A stretch of 64,000 nucleotides of DNA, from contig BLSF01000047.1 of the NCBI GenBank assembly GCA_012862575.1, positions 1,853 to 65,852 of the forward strand. Reading direction: 5' to 3'. How positions within the stretch are numbered: the stretch's first letter is position 1; each line of letters opens with the position of its first letter. Shown in pieces: positions 32,001 to 38,741 of this stretch. The notes beneath the pieces are model-generated. The model was not told where the DNA came from. It made no database searches and was given only the letters and a program-made list of their open reading frames with translations. Origin of the DNA: Parietichytrium sp. I65-24A (lineage: Eukaryota > Sar > Bigyra > Thraustochytrida > Thraustochytriidae). The position numbers and the translations under genes are program-made.

Positions 32001-32098
32001 CTGTTGCTCGTGCTGAATTGATGGATGGTCAGCTATTCCTGACCGCATTTGTGCAAACTCTGTACAGCTGGATCTGGGAGAGATTGAGCGTTTTTTGA
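20051..32098 (+). CDS. SZT2: SZT2, KICSTOR complex scaffold
   Basis: One uninterrupted frame of 4,015 codons, longer than the human protein (about 3,430). ATG 20051 is chosen because upstream in-frame codons lack ATG. The N-terminus has a von Willebrand A-like segment with a MIDAS-type DMSDS (about residues 117-121) and VITDGVLPTPDAP (about 337). The best family match is around residues 900-1050: LYRWHRWFHVESYDLLFQSL, SKVLTEWANYLTSG, then LPAAFVLGRVCFVSGFLASL. Further conserved blocks run to the C-terminus (YGPMAIRGEE; CWLCFARASVARAELM). Low-complexity Ser/acidic linkers lie near 1670 and 3690. In animals SZT2 holds KICSTOR together and tethers the GATOR1 GAP to lysosomes, restraining mTORC1 when nutrients are scarce. 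No KPTN, ITFG2 or C12orf66 gene is nearby. The same role here is inferred from family membership. Confidence 0.88.
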   Translation: MASDGVAPNPAQALGNNSGGDGGRWRKPPQLAKQVCCLVDSFASDEGSQRALLHLKYINESCMNLECEGDIKVLSVTLADGSVHLASQRPEKCAAAIMVAHTRVCFVYRRYHVTFMLDMSDSMYCVAKMPSLTAPFAASGSQSGQNSSNWTDYMMPRDAVLPALQTVLKALELPLAVPLSGVSVAVSVKVSVVVRFTNFSCRLVEGASLEKESTDLIMNAVKIGFEELERMRVAQGSTWFEKRNMTGDGAAADLGVDADGTEANFRENGSPPMFSNAASGTSGALGKNGAPLKSIFSFGGLTAPVYQNPPANDLLSYLNETIATLQYVEPASCPCAIVITDGVLPTPDAPVGRETTQSLCTLGRLDIPLHFIHLAPQEMINGSFGVMADVSNLVFTSSTTGGVCIDIEFLRHVRSEAQYINSPSKAKRSSKRHKRRAKPKALGSTTALAQQSSVSSGSETPAEPTSDLQVTVSLKLPLTSLNAKSRVKGLVDEYIPQPELSNTVRLLIALLSRFSQLEDASVARNPSPSQAAAPSQSNQPSNTSGPMHVQGAQLPGMQAAGTQDVASGTLRRRFSFGSGATSGGAGEKNPLMSLFNAPGPGSSESIPSNMTTPIPLGATRKGKDPLSSSSSSYDSGANSTKQETAARVVPFYSPKLHKPAIEPRVRKLEIIQPLVAIDNPYPWHGKPPAAPVCVNEILNYRLLISPSDLLLCRLKDGFYLKQVIYDPHVWCVRMTLAYTPHVTINYILKAARSDLTTDVSQVAVSIRLIAPVDFTRTFFATGSNKQMGSSAVNSSPTSAFATMSQTYSLTKGALASSPVSTKLHQFLNFILEGDRAMAHIADLAESAKLQDTQQQNPQVLAQSRAAVPKGSPARKGTPPHNPKSARGLPAAGEPSAPPQDELVARALFSAFSFESLYRWHRWFHVESYDLLFQSLAVKEGFVSKVLTEWANYLTSGSDGSVIHFYKTIHIDMDSWRAAKVAETEREGSEYFVKTLPAAFVLGRVCFVSGFLASLHLAFPSSSTYMSRYEIICRLLIKIEESFPGRIKRFKQSKKPVAELCAVTVPPSVGMKSMNRGMILGSSQTLLPSFTNARVWNWDVADVSSVQFLVRAIVRCRLAESFLLTASSLPLRTSGGSMDIDEAKASFNSSSYVSFCKLVPTFDIKHMRQSKDLCLFQYKISFPEPGTLRTEFWTESSIIHFKPFGGQILDAATMFKLLETHFETVDSNLLSTAIGFLHIQACATSNLLSSWTRSAGQQSQATPAANAATYNSRLARGSSIDTEDSSSSYSNHDSANRDQKIPQISVRNGVRSFLLFGSHRGISLPVFRSQKKSPIEVPNSKFLESFQDSMEQISDARLHNLASKSAPALEHIDEVSELTEDGVGNGVGRTLFYSKVLDVNSILVLKVPMKLTSKPKQDEDAAKDSDIDVKGGHEDESLPQVLNALDLEVFEIDCRELWYPATLVHPQLRQMLGYRDETPIKIRAFREPSKQPYPQRSVTENAPRRAETSSRANRSRLVDSFESQIRAAHLYDMVYTVHWVFASEANKERVAKLMHPEDVDTLLHRCPSAEAMVDASLLRTILSVTLPSSPTPAPTLDSLDSPNGITSETMAALAAEVKSEDQRRRPSTSSPLMEIDSRFDAILREFFQRIPSTSFYYFDSRQAQGLFERFDEDNEDDEDEDEDSRTGSESDLHESASEEEEASEHFGIRPQGTVPLRSAPADRPTLSSAALHRGAAQDLMGQAGARTPTALPGKTKSMATILAGRSPPVFFRLCCTTQELQGGGSYEGDAAESESGSVHVRETRSPDITDGRICEAIMNTATSGAASKVYIHLIFCTLPKRHVKPKETPSHLRNPKVNDVHINMLQERMLWFWTKAVRRRIRVRVKAMVSSAVLTALRRVYPVTGKTISLVQQLLDRGSLPSSAVARITMPLEFANQEMGVRLFAEQIGKSPALTLRRVGASNVYFRVEPVVKASSASPSSAQLSLLSPSSDVGLRSSSPTHALDLSGVRELHQSDLDIPLSIAAPTVTLREEWNSREYTVPYWTIITVAGSVVNLEFYHPTLSTSQVIESLKTGIGKTVERVNQMILLHQLHETRVASRLLIEPDEFDTLRMGDTNAPQQQRKQQLQQRQRFTSPGFQSRFARQGVDPRGSGAVPSRGKSGDAVDQASSTSSVDSPSPLEDGTNWDPSSMPNGRLACPCYYRESFPVPERLHISVAMHELREKALHLFEVSNRRNTFVYRDRSHAIFYLKLKEELGEDGLQNKVLLEVYGVDPPSTEMKEMLSSLVSSKISNATQAALSLLLQRNPQFKIQAYDLAFIQSSSPSKPLRTQVLTIPAKVKDTLLFMLIFKQKLLVALGDFVNQLHFGFSPEAMLSASSALTSLSSGVSSMDRSTPELEVNVNQHRAEREHPAWYLSNRREGNSTAESIAEVSTHDATKSNPLFFAPANRTRDYISSLAEHGRRMVELRREDFAFFFNSGTTLKKGESLPSSIAELGAGIGLSFCSLCRKSLPIADILSGEANSDISASKKLESLELVTLLETVDDQSQAQVGIEASGRRKFLTQREPATSALARGKAGAKPSAAAGSGGLPPSPTEIGKSDNSTAQLHRRRRSWTPVVTNASLSSDDKALQSEELLAKSIKELQALTGLEPPREFAIVIEMWQTGNINLDKLWVHHEKAFQHAIQEYEFEYIHIENPIVFKEDPVSRELEFFRKDLFALHSLETLVKNPGDGLSDIFELVSADVNTGVLFDSRRELLSELSKLISQYEPDLCQIAAIEAPVKETTGEGKDGDSDADEMLKPFSLFPSQPAKPTKAINSTVVADTRTLHLVATTSFRLKVPTSKSESLQGSPRANSDRLNLRSFAKHGISYAEPTGDQDRFASFRVLNSESGLVRAEHLGNPHGVVPALSGSPSVPAGHNLPSRVDSAASTGSHVSEVSTPTAVAVASTIFRDNSSVTSVSQTAASRSGGGGANQGPVCTKKRNCYTIVSLSSQKLAILLYNWPQSRSRAFLKAAQFLLGWVQLRAGLLHNIFYQRMGLFSHEVMNDAAHKFLNEVQSKLKGKSKESVAPLHDLAIILENPIPPAQLLRDTDPDENAPKQAMDVPKPMPSTRDTLMVARAAMESRKRGSTRGMAAFTPGGRQPAGSISSVHTTSTTGSTSMAGSISSSGQGMSSMGGVSTAHPPGQLARPLFRGRSSSIVSSPSVSQQPTGSNSSVSGQANLSYILLESQLRGQPQTVLLRNSSVASEPDIVRKFGTHVLQEAQHWSAKYNSKKLLRGLVIRWRQEWMGQNLRAQFPFTFQRNVTPLSETCWCTSAEFQAILSYTRVLHGTRTPTYFDEHDHGDTDAGKSEHFTKRSQAELVQSFLNFAVRQLGMRRIVVTEGDASQHQAQSKSKSEPVLEAFAQRVLNGALVLLHVGVLKGTLRCGLRLFEPDRSEEILFTGSAPDTGSAEEYFMMNSSRQIAPTYSQELGRIRSSLNVGIVSYDYHIYTFQRTLRRFRKEPVGIACQVFHFAQQFPTPPMGAQNALMRQTFQFLSGVKFAKEDLKSVFQYVVDKAHRYGMVGLRPKSTGGKHYLFLSCNDGSFSNPFQKCKSGFSYSVIVGEVEADSDEKGASFSAEVAESAVEENASRLAHNFDRMDSVGSNSSRSKSTSLRSSAISLDVCLMASDNAVMRKLMRPDRSGAGESGDIAEDGDSDDELDSDEGDEGGNDEDDELARSTYDSDSEEDLFLLEAAAATKPLRKLSNDWLGRSEEPDEGDDDGMAFTWLRANSKKKSVSKRDGDRRGDPEDTGAPSTKAQSSAQRGTSGSAAAATSGASGQAGAAGSKKKGEIVENLVKICSMEEAVDNVDLFLHKVFSHAILRYQRKVFWNNLESISMFGGPADGTQPDSYRVSIEDLCNLSLRCELAQVDPTLEECFATTKNWEGLLSYLMRVYGPMAIRGEENPDKDVVIVPNQLLRFAFVLHIRIGETDRDNPSCWLCFARASVARAELMDGQLFLTAFVQTLYSWIWERLSVF

Positions 32099-32671
32099 GG
32101 CAGACGCCCGCTGCGGCGGCGAGAAAATACCTCTACTCTCACTCGAGACCTAATTTCCAATCAATCGAAGAATGCGACGGATCTCCTGGTCAAACGAAAG
32201 ATTTGTCCACCAGCCGCCTGTTCTCTTTAACAGGAGGGCTTCCAAGATGTACTTTGTACCTTCGAATGGTTGGGCGACGTGACACAGGCAACAAAGCATG
32301 CGCGTGATGATAGTTCAAAAAGAAAAAGTTACGTTAAGTTTGTCTCAAATCATCCATCCGCCCTTTCTAAAAATGGTTTCTCAGTACTTTCACTGATGAA
32401 TTTTTTGAAAACATAGAGAGAAGGGGAAGACCAGCAAACCCACTCGGCCAGTCACCAAGATAATATAAAATGCGTCACGTTCAAGTGCGAGACACCGTGT
32501 GGTCCAAGTTAGAGTCCAGGTTGACTGGGAGAACGATGACTAGCTAGAGTACGACACCGAATTTATAAAGCCGCCGCGCTTGACGAGTCGTTGTTATTCA
32601 CAGAGAGGCAGGGAGATAGAATACAGGAAGAGGGAGAGACGAGGTTCTCATCACATCTATGGATTCTGTCT
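32099..32671. other. Convergent 3' spacer
   Basis: About 0.57 kb between the SZT2 stop (+) and the RING gene stop (-). AT-rich in its middle. No gene seen. Confidence 0.6.
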
Positions 32672-33601
32672 CTAGCTCCGCTTCCCTTTGGTGTCAATGT
32701 GCTGCATACAAAGCGGGCAGGCCTTGCATCTTCGGAGCCACTGGAACACACACGACTTGTGGAAAATATGTTTGACGTCGCATGGGAGCCGTGCAATGTT
32801 TTCACCTTCTTCGAAATCTGATATACAAATGGCACACCTTGAGAGGTGGTGGTTCTGAGATCCGTGAAAAGTGAACTGTTCGAGTTTGTCCAAAAGTGCT
32901 TGGTTTGCACCCCTTACGGTGTGCTGCAGGTGCTGACCAGTAGTATAGTAGCCCCAAATAAACGTAAACACGAGACGGGCGAAGACACACGACACAAGCC
33001 ATCCCCATATGCTCGATGGTTGTTTCTCCCGTAACGGGCTGAGAAAGCAAGCGTCGGAGTGGTACGAATCTCCGAAGCAGATGCTGACGAGTAGGCCACA
33101 AAACGGAATGAAGTACTGCCCAACGGGGCCGAGGTACTGGTTGATCCTCCAGACGGGACCGTCCATGGACGCTTTGAGAAATTCCATAATTTGAAAGTTT
33201 TGCATCGCATTGTCTGCACCAGACCGAATCCGGGAGAGGTCATAGCCTACATGTGCCACATCCAAGAACGCTCTCAACCTGAAGGGCAGTTGCACCAGAT
33301 GAATGGTCACGAACACCAGCAGCAGCCACCAATGCAGGTACACCACCATGTCAAACGAGCAGAGGCCCTTTGCGAGCTTTACATCCTCTTGTGCGGAAGC
33401 CTCAGAATCGCCCACCCAGCCATTCAACGTCATCGGCGCAGGCGTCTGCTGCAGTGTATAGTAAGTCGGCGGAAGCGTCACCGTCGTGAACGAAATCGCA
33501 ATGAGGAACAGTCCGCACAGCACTTTGAACGCGCCGTTCAAATCATTTTGCATCAGCTGAAGAAACGTCGCGGCCGAGTTGGACTCCCCATTCTGCATCA
33601 T
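32672..33601 (-). CDS. Membrane RING-H2 ubiquitin ligase-like protein
   Basis: A 309-residue unspliced minus-strand protein starting at ATG 33601. Four hydrophobic segments are seen: FKVLCGLFLIAISF, YLHWWLLLVFVTIHLV, FIPFCGLLVSICFG and GWLVSCVFARLVFTFIWG. The C-terminus carries a complete RING-H2 finger at residues about 256-298: C-x2-C, then L-P-C, K-H, F-H, S-C, and finally C-x2-C (KACPLC), all eight ligands present. This layout, several membrane spans then a C-terminal RING-H2, is that of plant and protist transmembrane E3 ligases that ubiquitinate membrane or secretory-pathway proteins. No specific orthologue is claimed. Confidence 0.85.
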   Translation of the reverse strand: MMQNGESNSAATFLQLMQNDLNGAFKVLCGLFLIAISFTTVTLPPTYYTLQQTPAPMTLNGWVGDSEASAQEDVKLAKGLCSFDMVVYLHWWLLLVFVTIHLVQLPFRLRAFLDVAHVGYDLSRIRSGADNAMQNFQIMEFLKASMDGPVWRINQYLGPVGQYFIPFCGLLVSICFGDSYHSDACFLSPLREKQPSSIWGWLVSCVFARLVFTFIWGYYTTGQHLQHTVRGANQALLDKLEQFTFHGSQNHHLSRCAICISDFEEGENIARLPCDVKHIFHKSCVFQWLRRCKACPLCMQHIDTKGKRS

Positions 33602-36029
33602 TCTCCAAAGCTACCAACCTCCTCTCTCCCTCTCTCCCTCTCTCCCTCTCTTCCTTCCTTCTATAAACCACAACAACAAGCAAACGAAACCGCGCCAAGT
33701 TCCTCCACACAAGCCCTACGCCCACCCTACTCCTCTCGCGTACCCACAGCGGTGGCCCACTTGCGCACACACAATAACGATCTGCAAGTTAGCTTCACCG
33801 TACGTGTGGGGGACGCTCCTCTCCTTTTTGCGGTGTACGCTCTTCCGCCTTTGCTTCCTCCTGCAGTACGATCAGCTAGCGTATTCTATAGCAGTGGGGG
33901 GAGGTGGGACGCAGAGGAGGTTAGTGGTTGATGGTAGATGGACTTAGGGTTGGGTTGTGAGAGTTTTCTAAATTGTACTACTTTTTTTGATTTGATTGAG
34001 AGGAAAAGTCGTCAAAATAAAAGCTGCTTGCTCAGAATTTCAGAGTTCAGGTTTCAGAATGATGAGGAGAACCCAGAAACCAGGATCCAGAAGCCTCGAA
34101 AGCTGCGGGTCTCAGACTATTGTTGCCGGTTCTGGGCTGCTATCAGTCAGTGCAGCGGCTTGCGGCGTTCATTCGGTGATGGTATTTTGATTTTGACTAT
34201 TTTGACGTGGTGGATCGAACTAGACAGGATCGACTCCCGGAGCCTTGGAATTCAAGAGACCTGAATTTCAAGGGTCATGAACAAATCCTGAATTCTTCTG
34301 ATTGTTGGTGGTTGGTGAATGCACTTGTCTATTCTTTTCAGCTTTTGGGTTGACGTTAATGAATTTGGAGGCTACTTGCGGAGCTGTGGATGTCCTCACC
34401 CGCCCGGTTGTGTTACTTGCTTCTGGACTGCGTGTTCGGTATCTGCTGTGAATGCGCAGAAGTCGGTCTTTGTAGAAATGTGTTTGATCGACAATCGTGT
34501 TCGTGCACGAAGACGTACTACATATGCGTTGCGAGCTCCAAGTACTCCAAGTGCCACAGTGCCATTGACTGTGACTCTTTCACGAGTCAATGATAGGAAA
34601 GATGTCTTGGTTGTTCGTGTTGAAAGTGCGTTAGTGGTCTTGGATCTGGAAGCGACCCGTCGGTATCGATGTGGTTTTGAAGGCTGTGTGTTTTACGGAC
34701 CTTGTGGTTGACCATGATCGAAACACAGAATGGAGAAGTGACGAGTAGGGCTGAAAATCAAAGCCAAAATGGAAATATGCGAGAGCACCTATTGAATGCG
34801 GGCAATACGGGTTTTGTGCACGTCTTTCCGGTTCGAAGTGAAGTGACCAATTGCGGACCTTGAACAAGATCAGCGACTTGTTTGGCATTTTGGCCTTTTC
34901 ATGTTGTGAAAAGGATCTTTGTCTCGCTGAAAGACATTCCCAGGGTTCCTGAGAGCGAGAAAGCAAGGATGAAAAGCGCCAAAAAAAATTTTCGCCGCTT
35001 ATGGCTGACTCTGAGTCATGAACAGATATCAGGTAAGATATTAGATGACCCGAACAAGTTTCACACCGCCAACTCATCCCTTCAATTAAGGGGCCTGAAA
35101 AGCGTTCGCCTGACTTGACGGCAAAGACCGAATGGGCGCAGGACGTTCGTGGCCCGCAGATCCGGAGCTACCAATTCGGTCAAGTATGGGCAGTCAGCAT
35201 TAAACACGCATTCTGTACCGGTATGTCCGCTGTATTTCTCTCTCCCGGACTTCCCAGACGCTCTCTCAACTAGGTACCTACCACATCATTGCAACACAGA
35301 AGAACGCAGTAGAGAAGCTTCCATATGAATTTCAAAGATTCTCCTCTCGCTCTCTTCTTGATTGATTGATTGATTGATCGATTGATTGATTGAACTTCCT
35401 AACCCTCACCCCTCCCGTGCACATCACCAGTCGCGCTCTCCATACATACTGTCCATACTGTCCATGCTGTCCATGCTGTCCATGCTGGCTATGCGCAGGC
35501 GAAGTTGTGCGAGCAGCATTCGGTGAGAGCCCTCCTTCACTCGCCAAGTCCACCGCGTTTGCACTGTTTGCACTGTTTGCACTGTTTGCACTGTTTGCAC
35601 TGTTTGCACTGTTTGCACTGTTTGCACTGTTTGCACTGTTTGCACTCCGCACTCCTTAGGTTAGACCAAAGTACAAGATCACTCCATCCCGCTCTGGAGA
35701 CACCTGGCACGCGGACTCGAAGCTCGCTGAGCTCTACCTTCGCGCCATTCCGCTCTGTAGTCTGCAGTCTGCAGTCTGTAGTTTGTGGTCTGTAGTCTGT
35801 AGTTTGTGGTCTTTAGTTTGTGGTGTGTGGTCTGGCGCCAACACTGTTGGCAGTGGCGAGTTGGTTAGAAATTCTCGCGCGGTTGTCTGAAGGCTTGGCT
35901 CTGGCAGGTGGCGTGGCGGTGGGTCTTGAAGAGCGCGCCGTTCGCGGAACGCAGCCAGGTGGCCGGGTGGCCGGGTGGCCGGGTGGCCGGGCCAGAGTGA
36001 ATGTTAGTGGGGAAAGAAAAGAGAGCAGC
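33602..36029. other. Long intergenic region with simple repeats
   Basis: About 2.4 kb. An ATG-to-stop frame of 130 codons (34319-34711) has a plausible protein-like centre (KDVLVVRVESALVVLDLE) but no family match and no second line of support. Repeats include a CTCC run near 33617-33650, GATT near 35359-35393, TGTCCATGC units near 35451-35485, a 9-bp minisatellite (35557-35646), GTCTGTAGT-like units near 35755-35820 and GGCCGGGTG units near 35960-35990. The open frame upstream of 36030 has no ATG. Confidence 0.5.
35557..35646 (+). repeat. 9-bp minisatellite (GTTTGCACT)10
   Basis: Ten head-to-tail copies of GTTTGCACT. Because the unit is a multiple of three it stays open in several frames (Ala-Leu-Phe one way), which explains the long spurious open frames around it. 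Confidence 0.9.
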
Positions 36030-37673
36030 ATGGACGACGACGATGATGGCGCAGACATTCTCCTGTCGCCCGCCTCTCCCAGCTCGCCGCTGTCCCACGG
36101 CGAGAACCAAGAGCAGCAGGAGCAGCAGGAGAACCGGGAGAACCGAGAGGGCCAGGAGAGCCGGGGCTACTCGGGCAGCAACTGCATCTTCGACGGTGCG
36201 TCCACGGCGTCGCCGCCGCCGACGATGATGACGACGATGACGACGCCGGCGACTCGCGCTGCGCGGCGGCAGACCCTCAACTCCGTGGGCGCAGCGAGCA
36301 GCGTCGGCTGCAACGGCTTGCGCCGGTCCGGCCGCGGGTTCGGGAGGCAGTGGCGCGCGCTGGCGTGGCCCGCGTGCGCGGCGGCGATGGGGCTCCTGGC
36401 GCTGGCTTTGGCGCTGTGGCTCGCGGTGAACGGCCGCGGCGGAGTGGCGATCCCGCTGGCGCTGGGCCTGGGTGGGGTGTGCGTGCCAGCTGCTTTGGGC
36501 CTGGCAGCAGTGGCCCTGCACCAGCCGCGGCGCGCGAGGGTGCAGGAGCAGGAGTTCTTCTCGGACGCGCTGCTGGAGGAGGTGCTGGGCGGCGATGGGA
36601 TCCTGGAGCTGTACACGGTGCTGTCGCGCGTGGCCGATCGCGGCGTGCAGCAGCAGCAGTCCGGGAACGCAAACTGCGGCGTGGCGGTGTTCCTGGCTGG
36701 CGTGGGCGGCGTGCCAGAGACGTGGCAGGTGCAGGTGGACGCCATGGTGGCGGCGGGATTCTTGGTCATCACGGTGCAGATGCCTGGCGCAGGCGCTCTC
36801 GCGGCGGTCAGGTTCTCGCTGCCGCGGGCTGAGCGCGTGCTCACGCGCGTGCTGGAGCACGAAGGGCTGCTGGGCGAGAGCTATGGGCTGGACGATCTCG
36901 GCGCGGACTCCGAGGGCGAGGAGATGGGCGTTAACATTGGCATGATGCTGGGCGACGCTGGCGACGCTGGCGACGTGGACGCTACTGGCGAGGCAACGAC
37001 ACGCTGGGCGTTCGTGAGGCTGACGGAGCGCAGAATGCACGGCAAGAGAGCGGCGGGCGGGGGGTCCTTCCACTCGAGCGGGTCCCCAGCGAGCCACGAG
37101 GCGCCGCGCAAGGTGCTGCTGGTGGGCTGGGGGCTCTCGTGCCACGTGATCATGTACCTGGCCGCCGAGAGGAGGCTAGGCAACGCGCACCTGGCGGGCG
37201 TCGCGCTGCTTGGCCAGCCGCAGCTGCCGCGCGCCGTTGTGAGCAAGTGGCAGTGGGTTTCGAGATGGTGGCGCAGCTGGCACATGGCATTTCGTGTGCC
37301 GTGGGTGGCAGAGGCCGCGAGGCTGGCCGAGTACAGCGCGCTGGGAAGCGACGCGAAGCGCGTGGTGGACATCGACGCGCTTCGTCCGGAAGCCCGCGCG
37401 GACTGGGGCGACAGCTTTGGGCACCATGCGATGGCGCTGCACCGGGCGTGTGCAGAGTACAGCGGGCCGGTGCTGTGCCTCGCGAGAGACGCGGCGTACT
37501 TGGAGCAGATGCAGGCGCTGTGGACGCACCCGCAGCTGCGCGAGCCCGGTGCCAACGTGGACAAGATTCTGATCAACGGCTTGGAGCGCGCCGGATTTGC
37601 GTCGTACCCGAGGCGCCACCATGACATCCTGGCGCGCCAGCTGGTCCAGTTTGCCAGCTCTGCTTTTGTTTGA
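36030..37673 (+). CDS. Membrane-anchored alpha/beta-hydrolase-like protein
   Basis: 547 residues from ATG 36030; an open frame extends upstream to 35820 but has only non-ATG starts. The first 110 residues are acidic, Gln/Glu-rich and low-complexity. Two adjacent membrane segments follow (PACAAAMGLLALALALWLAV and IPLALGLGGVCVPAALGLAA). The rest resembles an alpha/beta-hydrolase: a first strand with VAVFLAGVGG, a second strand FLVITVQMPGAG, the nucleophile-elbow region VLLVGWGLSCH and a late RRHHDI histidine. The elbow reads G-x-S-x-H rather than G-x-S-x-G. A low-complexity insert (GDAGDAGDVDATGEA) separates the first half from the elbow. The gene is markedly GC-rich compared with SZT2 next door. 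Substrate unknown. Confidence 0.65.
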   Translation: MDDDDDGADILLSPASPSSPLSHGENQEQQEQQENRENREGQESRGYSGSNCIFDGASTASPPPTMMTTMTTPATRAARRQTLNSVGAASSVGCNGLRRSGRGFGRQWRALAWPACAAAMGLLALALALWLAVNGRGGVAIPLALGLGGVCVPAALGLAAVALHQPRRARVQEQEFFSDALLEEVLGGDGILELYTVLSRVADRGVQQQQSGNANCGVAVFLAGVGGVPETWQVQVDAMVAAGFLVITVQMPGAGALAAVRFSLPRAERVLTRVLEHEGLLGESYGLDDLGADSEGEEMGVNIGMMLGDAGDAGDVDATGEATTRWAFVRLTERRMHGKRAAGGGSFHSSGSPASHEAPRKVLLVGWGLSCHVIMYLAAERRLGNAHLAGVALLGQPQLPRAVVSKWQWVSRWWRSWHMAFRVPWVAEAARLAEYSALGSDAKRVVDIDALRPEARADWGDSFGHHAMALHRACAEYSGPVLCLARDAAYLEQMQALWTHPQLREPGANVDKILINGLERAGFASYPRRHHDILARQLVQFASSAFV

Positions 37674-38741
37674 GTTTTGAAAGGCCCGCGGTGCTTTTGT
37701 TTGACAACCCGGCCCTGGCCCCGGCCCCGTGCATGTACATAAATGCATTTATGCAGACAGGGGAACCCGAGCGCGCACACGCATGCGGGTTGGTTTGCCG
37801 AGAGTCGTATGAGCTTCCACTCATCGGCTCACAGGGGAGGGGATATGGGGGAGCTCTTGTACAACGTTTGTATTCCAAAGTTCATCGTCCGGCGTCCGGC
37901 GTCCGGCGTCGGATTCTCTCTTTTTCGTGTTCTGTTTTCCATTCCATTCATTTTCTTCGCGCGAACATGGATGTATTCGTTATCATTATGGCTTTTAAGT
38001 CGCTGTTTCCAATTTGCTTGTTCGTGGAAGTGAGAAGAGAGAAGCTGAAACTGTCGGCTTGTAGATTTGGTTTCTGGCCAAAATCTTCCTTCCGCGATTT
38101 TGCAAATTCGCGAATTCGGCCACAGTCTGTCTGTCTGTCTGACTATCTGTCTGTCTGTCCGCACAACGAACGCAGGCGTAATCTCCGGGCCGGGATATGA
38201 CAAGCATTTCACATTTGACTAAAATATTCCCAAAAGTTTTCACGCTCCCTTGCGTATCTTTCTAATTATCTACGAACAACGATTCCTGCAGCCACCACGA
38301 AAGCAGACCTGAAAAGCAAACCCAAGTCCAAACCAACAACTTGAACTGCACATCAAAAGCCCAAACCGAACCAAATCACCTGCGCCCACACGCACACATT
38401 GTACCACACAGGAGACAACATCATTATTATCTGCAGTTCAGCTGAAATCCTCTTGTGTCTGCAGAACCCATCTCCCGCCTTTCAACTAGCCAAATCCCAT
38501 ATGTATTCCCCACTCCTTCCACTGCGGAACCCAAATCCAGCTCGCCTCCCCTCCCACATCTTCCTGCAGAACCCATCGCCCGCATCCCACCTACCCAATC
38601 CCACTATCCACACCCCACCACTCCCACTTGCGGAACGCAAATCCCTCCTCCCGGCCGACCCAACTTCCACACGATCCAAGAACCGCTGCTGGTGTGTTCC
38701 GGTGAGTGTGTTCCCAGGAACGTTCCTCGTCGCCTGGCGCG
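37674..38741. other. Intergenic region
   Basis: About 1.1 kb with small repeats (GTCCGGC units near 37886-37910; CTGT units near 38126-38160) and a C-rich, CCCA-rich stretch (38465-38660) that ends at the WASHC4 start. No supported gene. Confidence 0.5.

Noticed and set aside
35820-36029. 70-residue N-terminal extension of the hydrolase
   Set aside because: No ATG in frame; it reads through GGCCGGGTG and GTCTGTAGT repeats. ATG 36030 is preferred.
35865-37145. 426-residue minus-strand ORF
   Set aside because: It is the antisense of the GC-rich hydrolase gene. High GC content removes stops in all frames; the plus strand has the recognisable fold.
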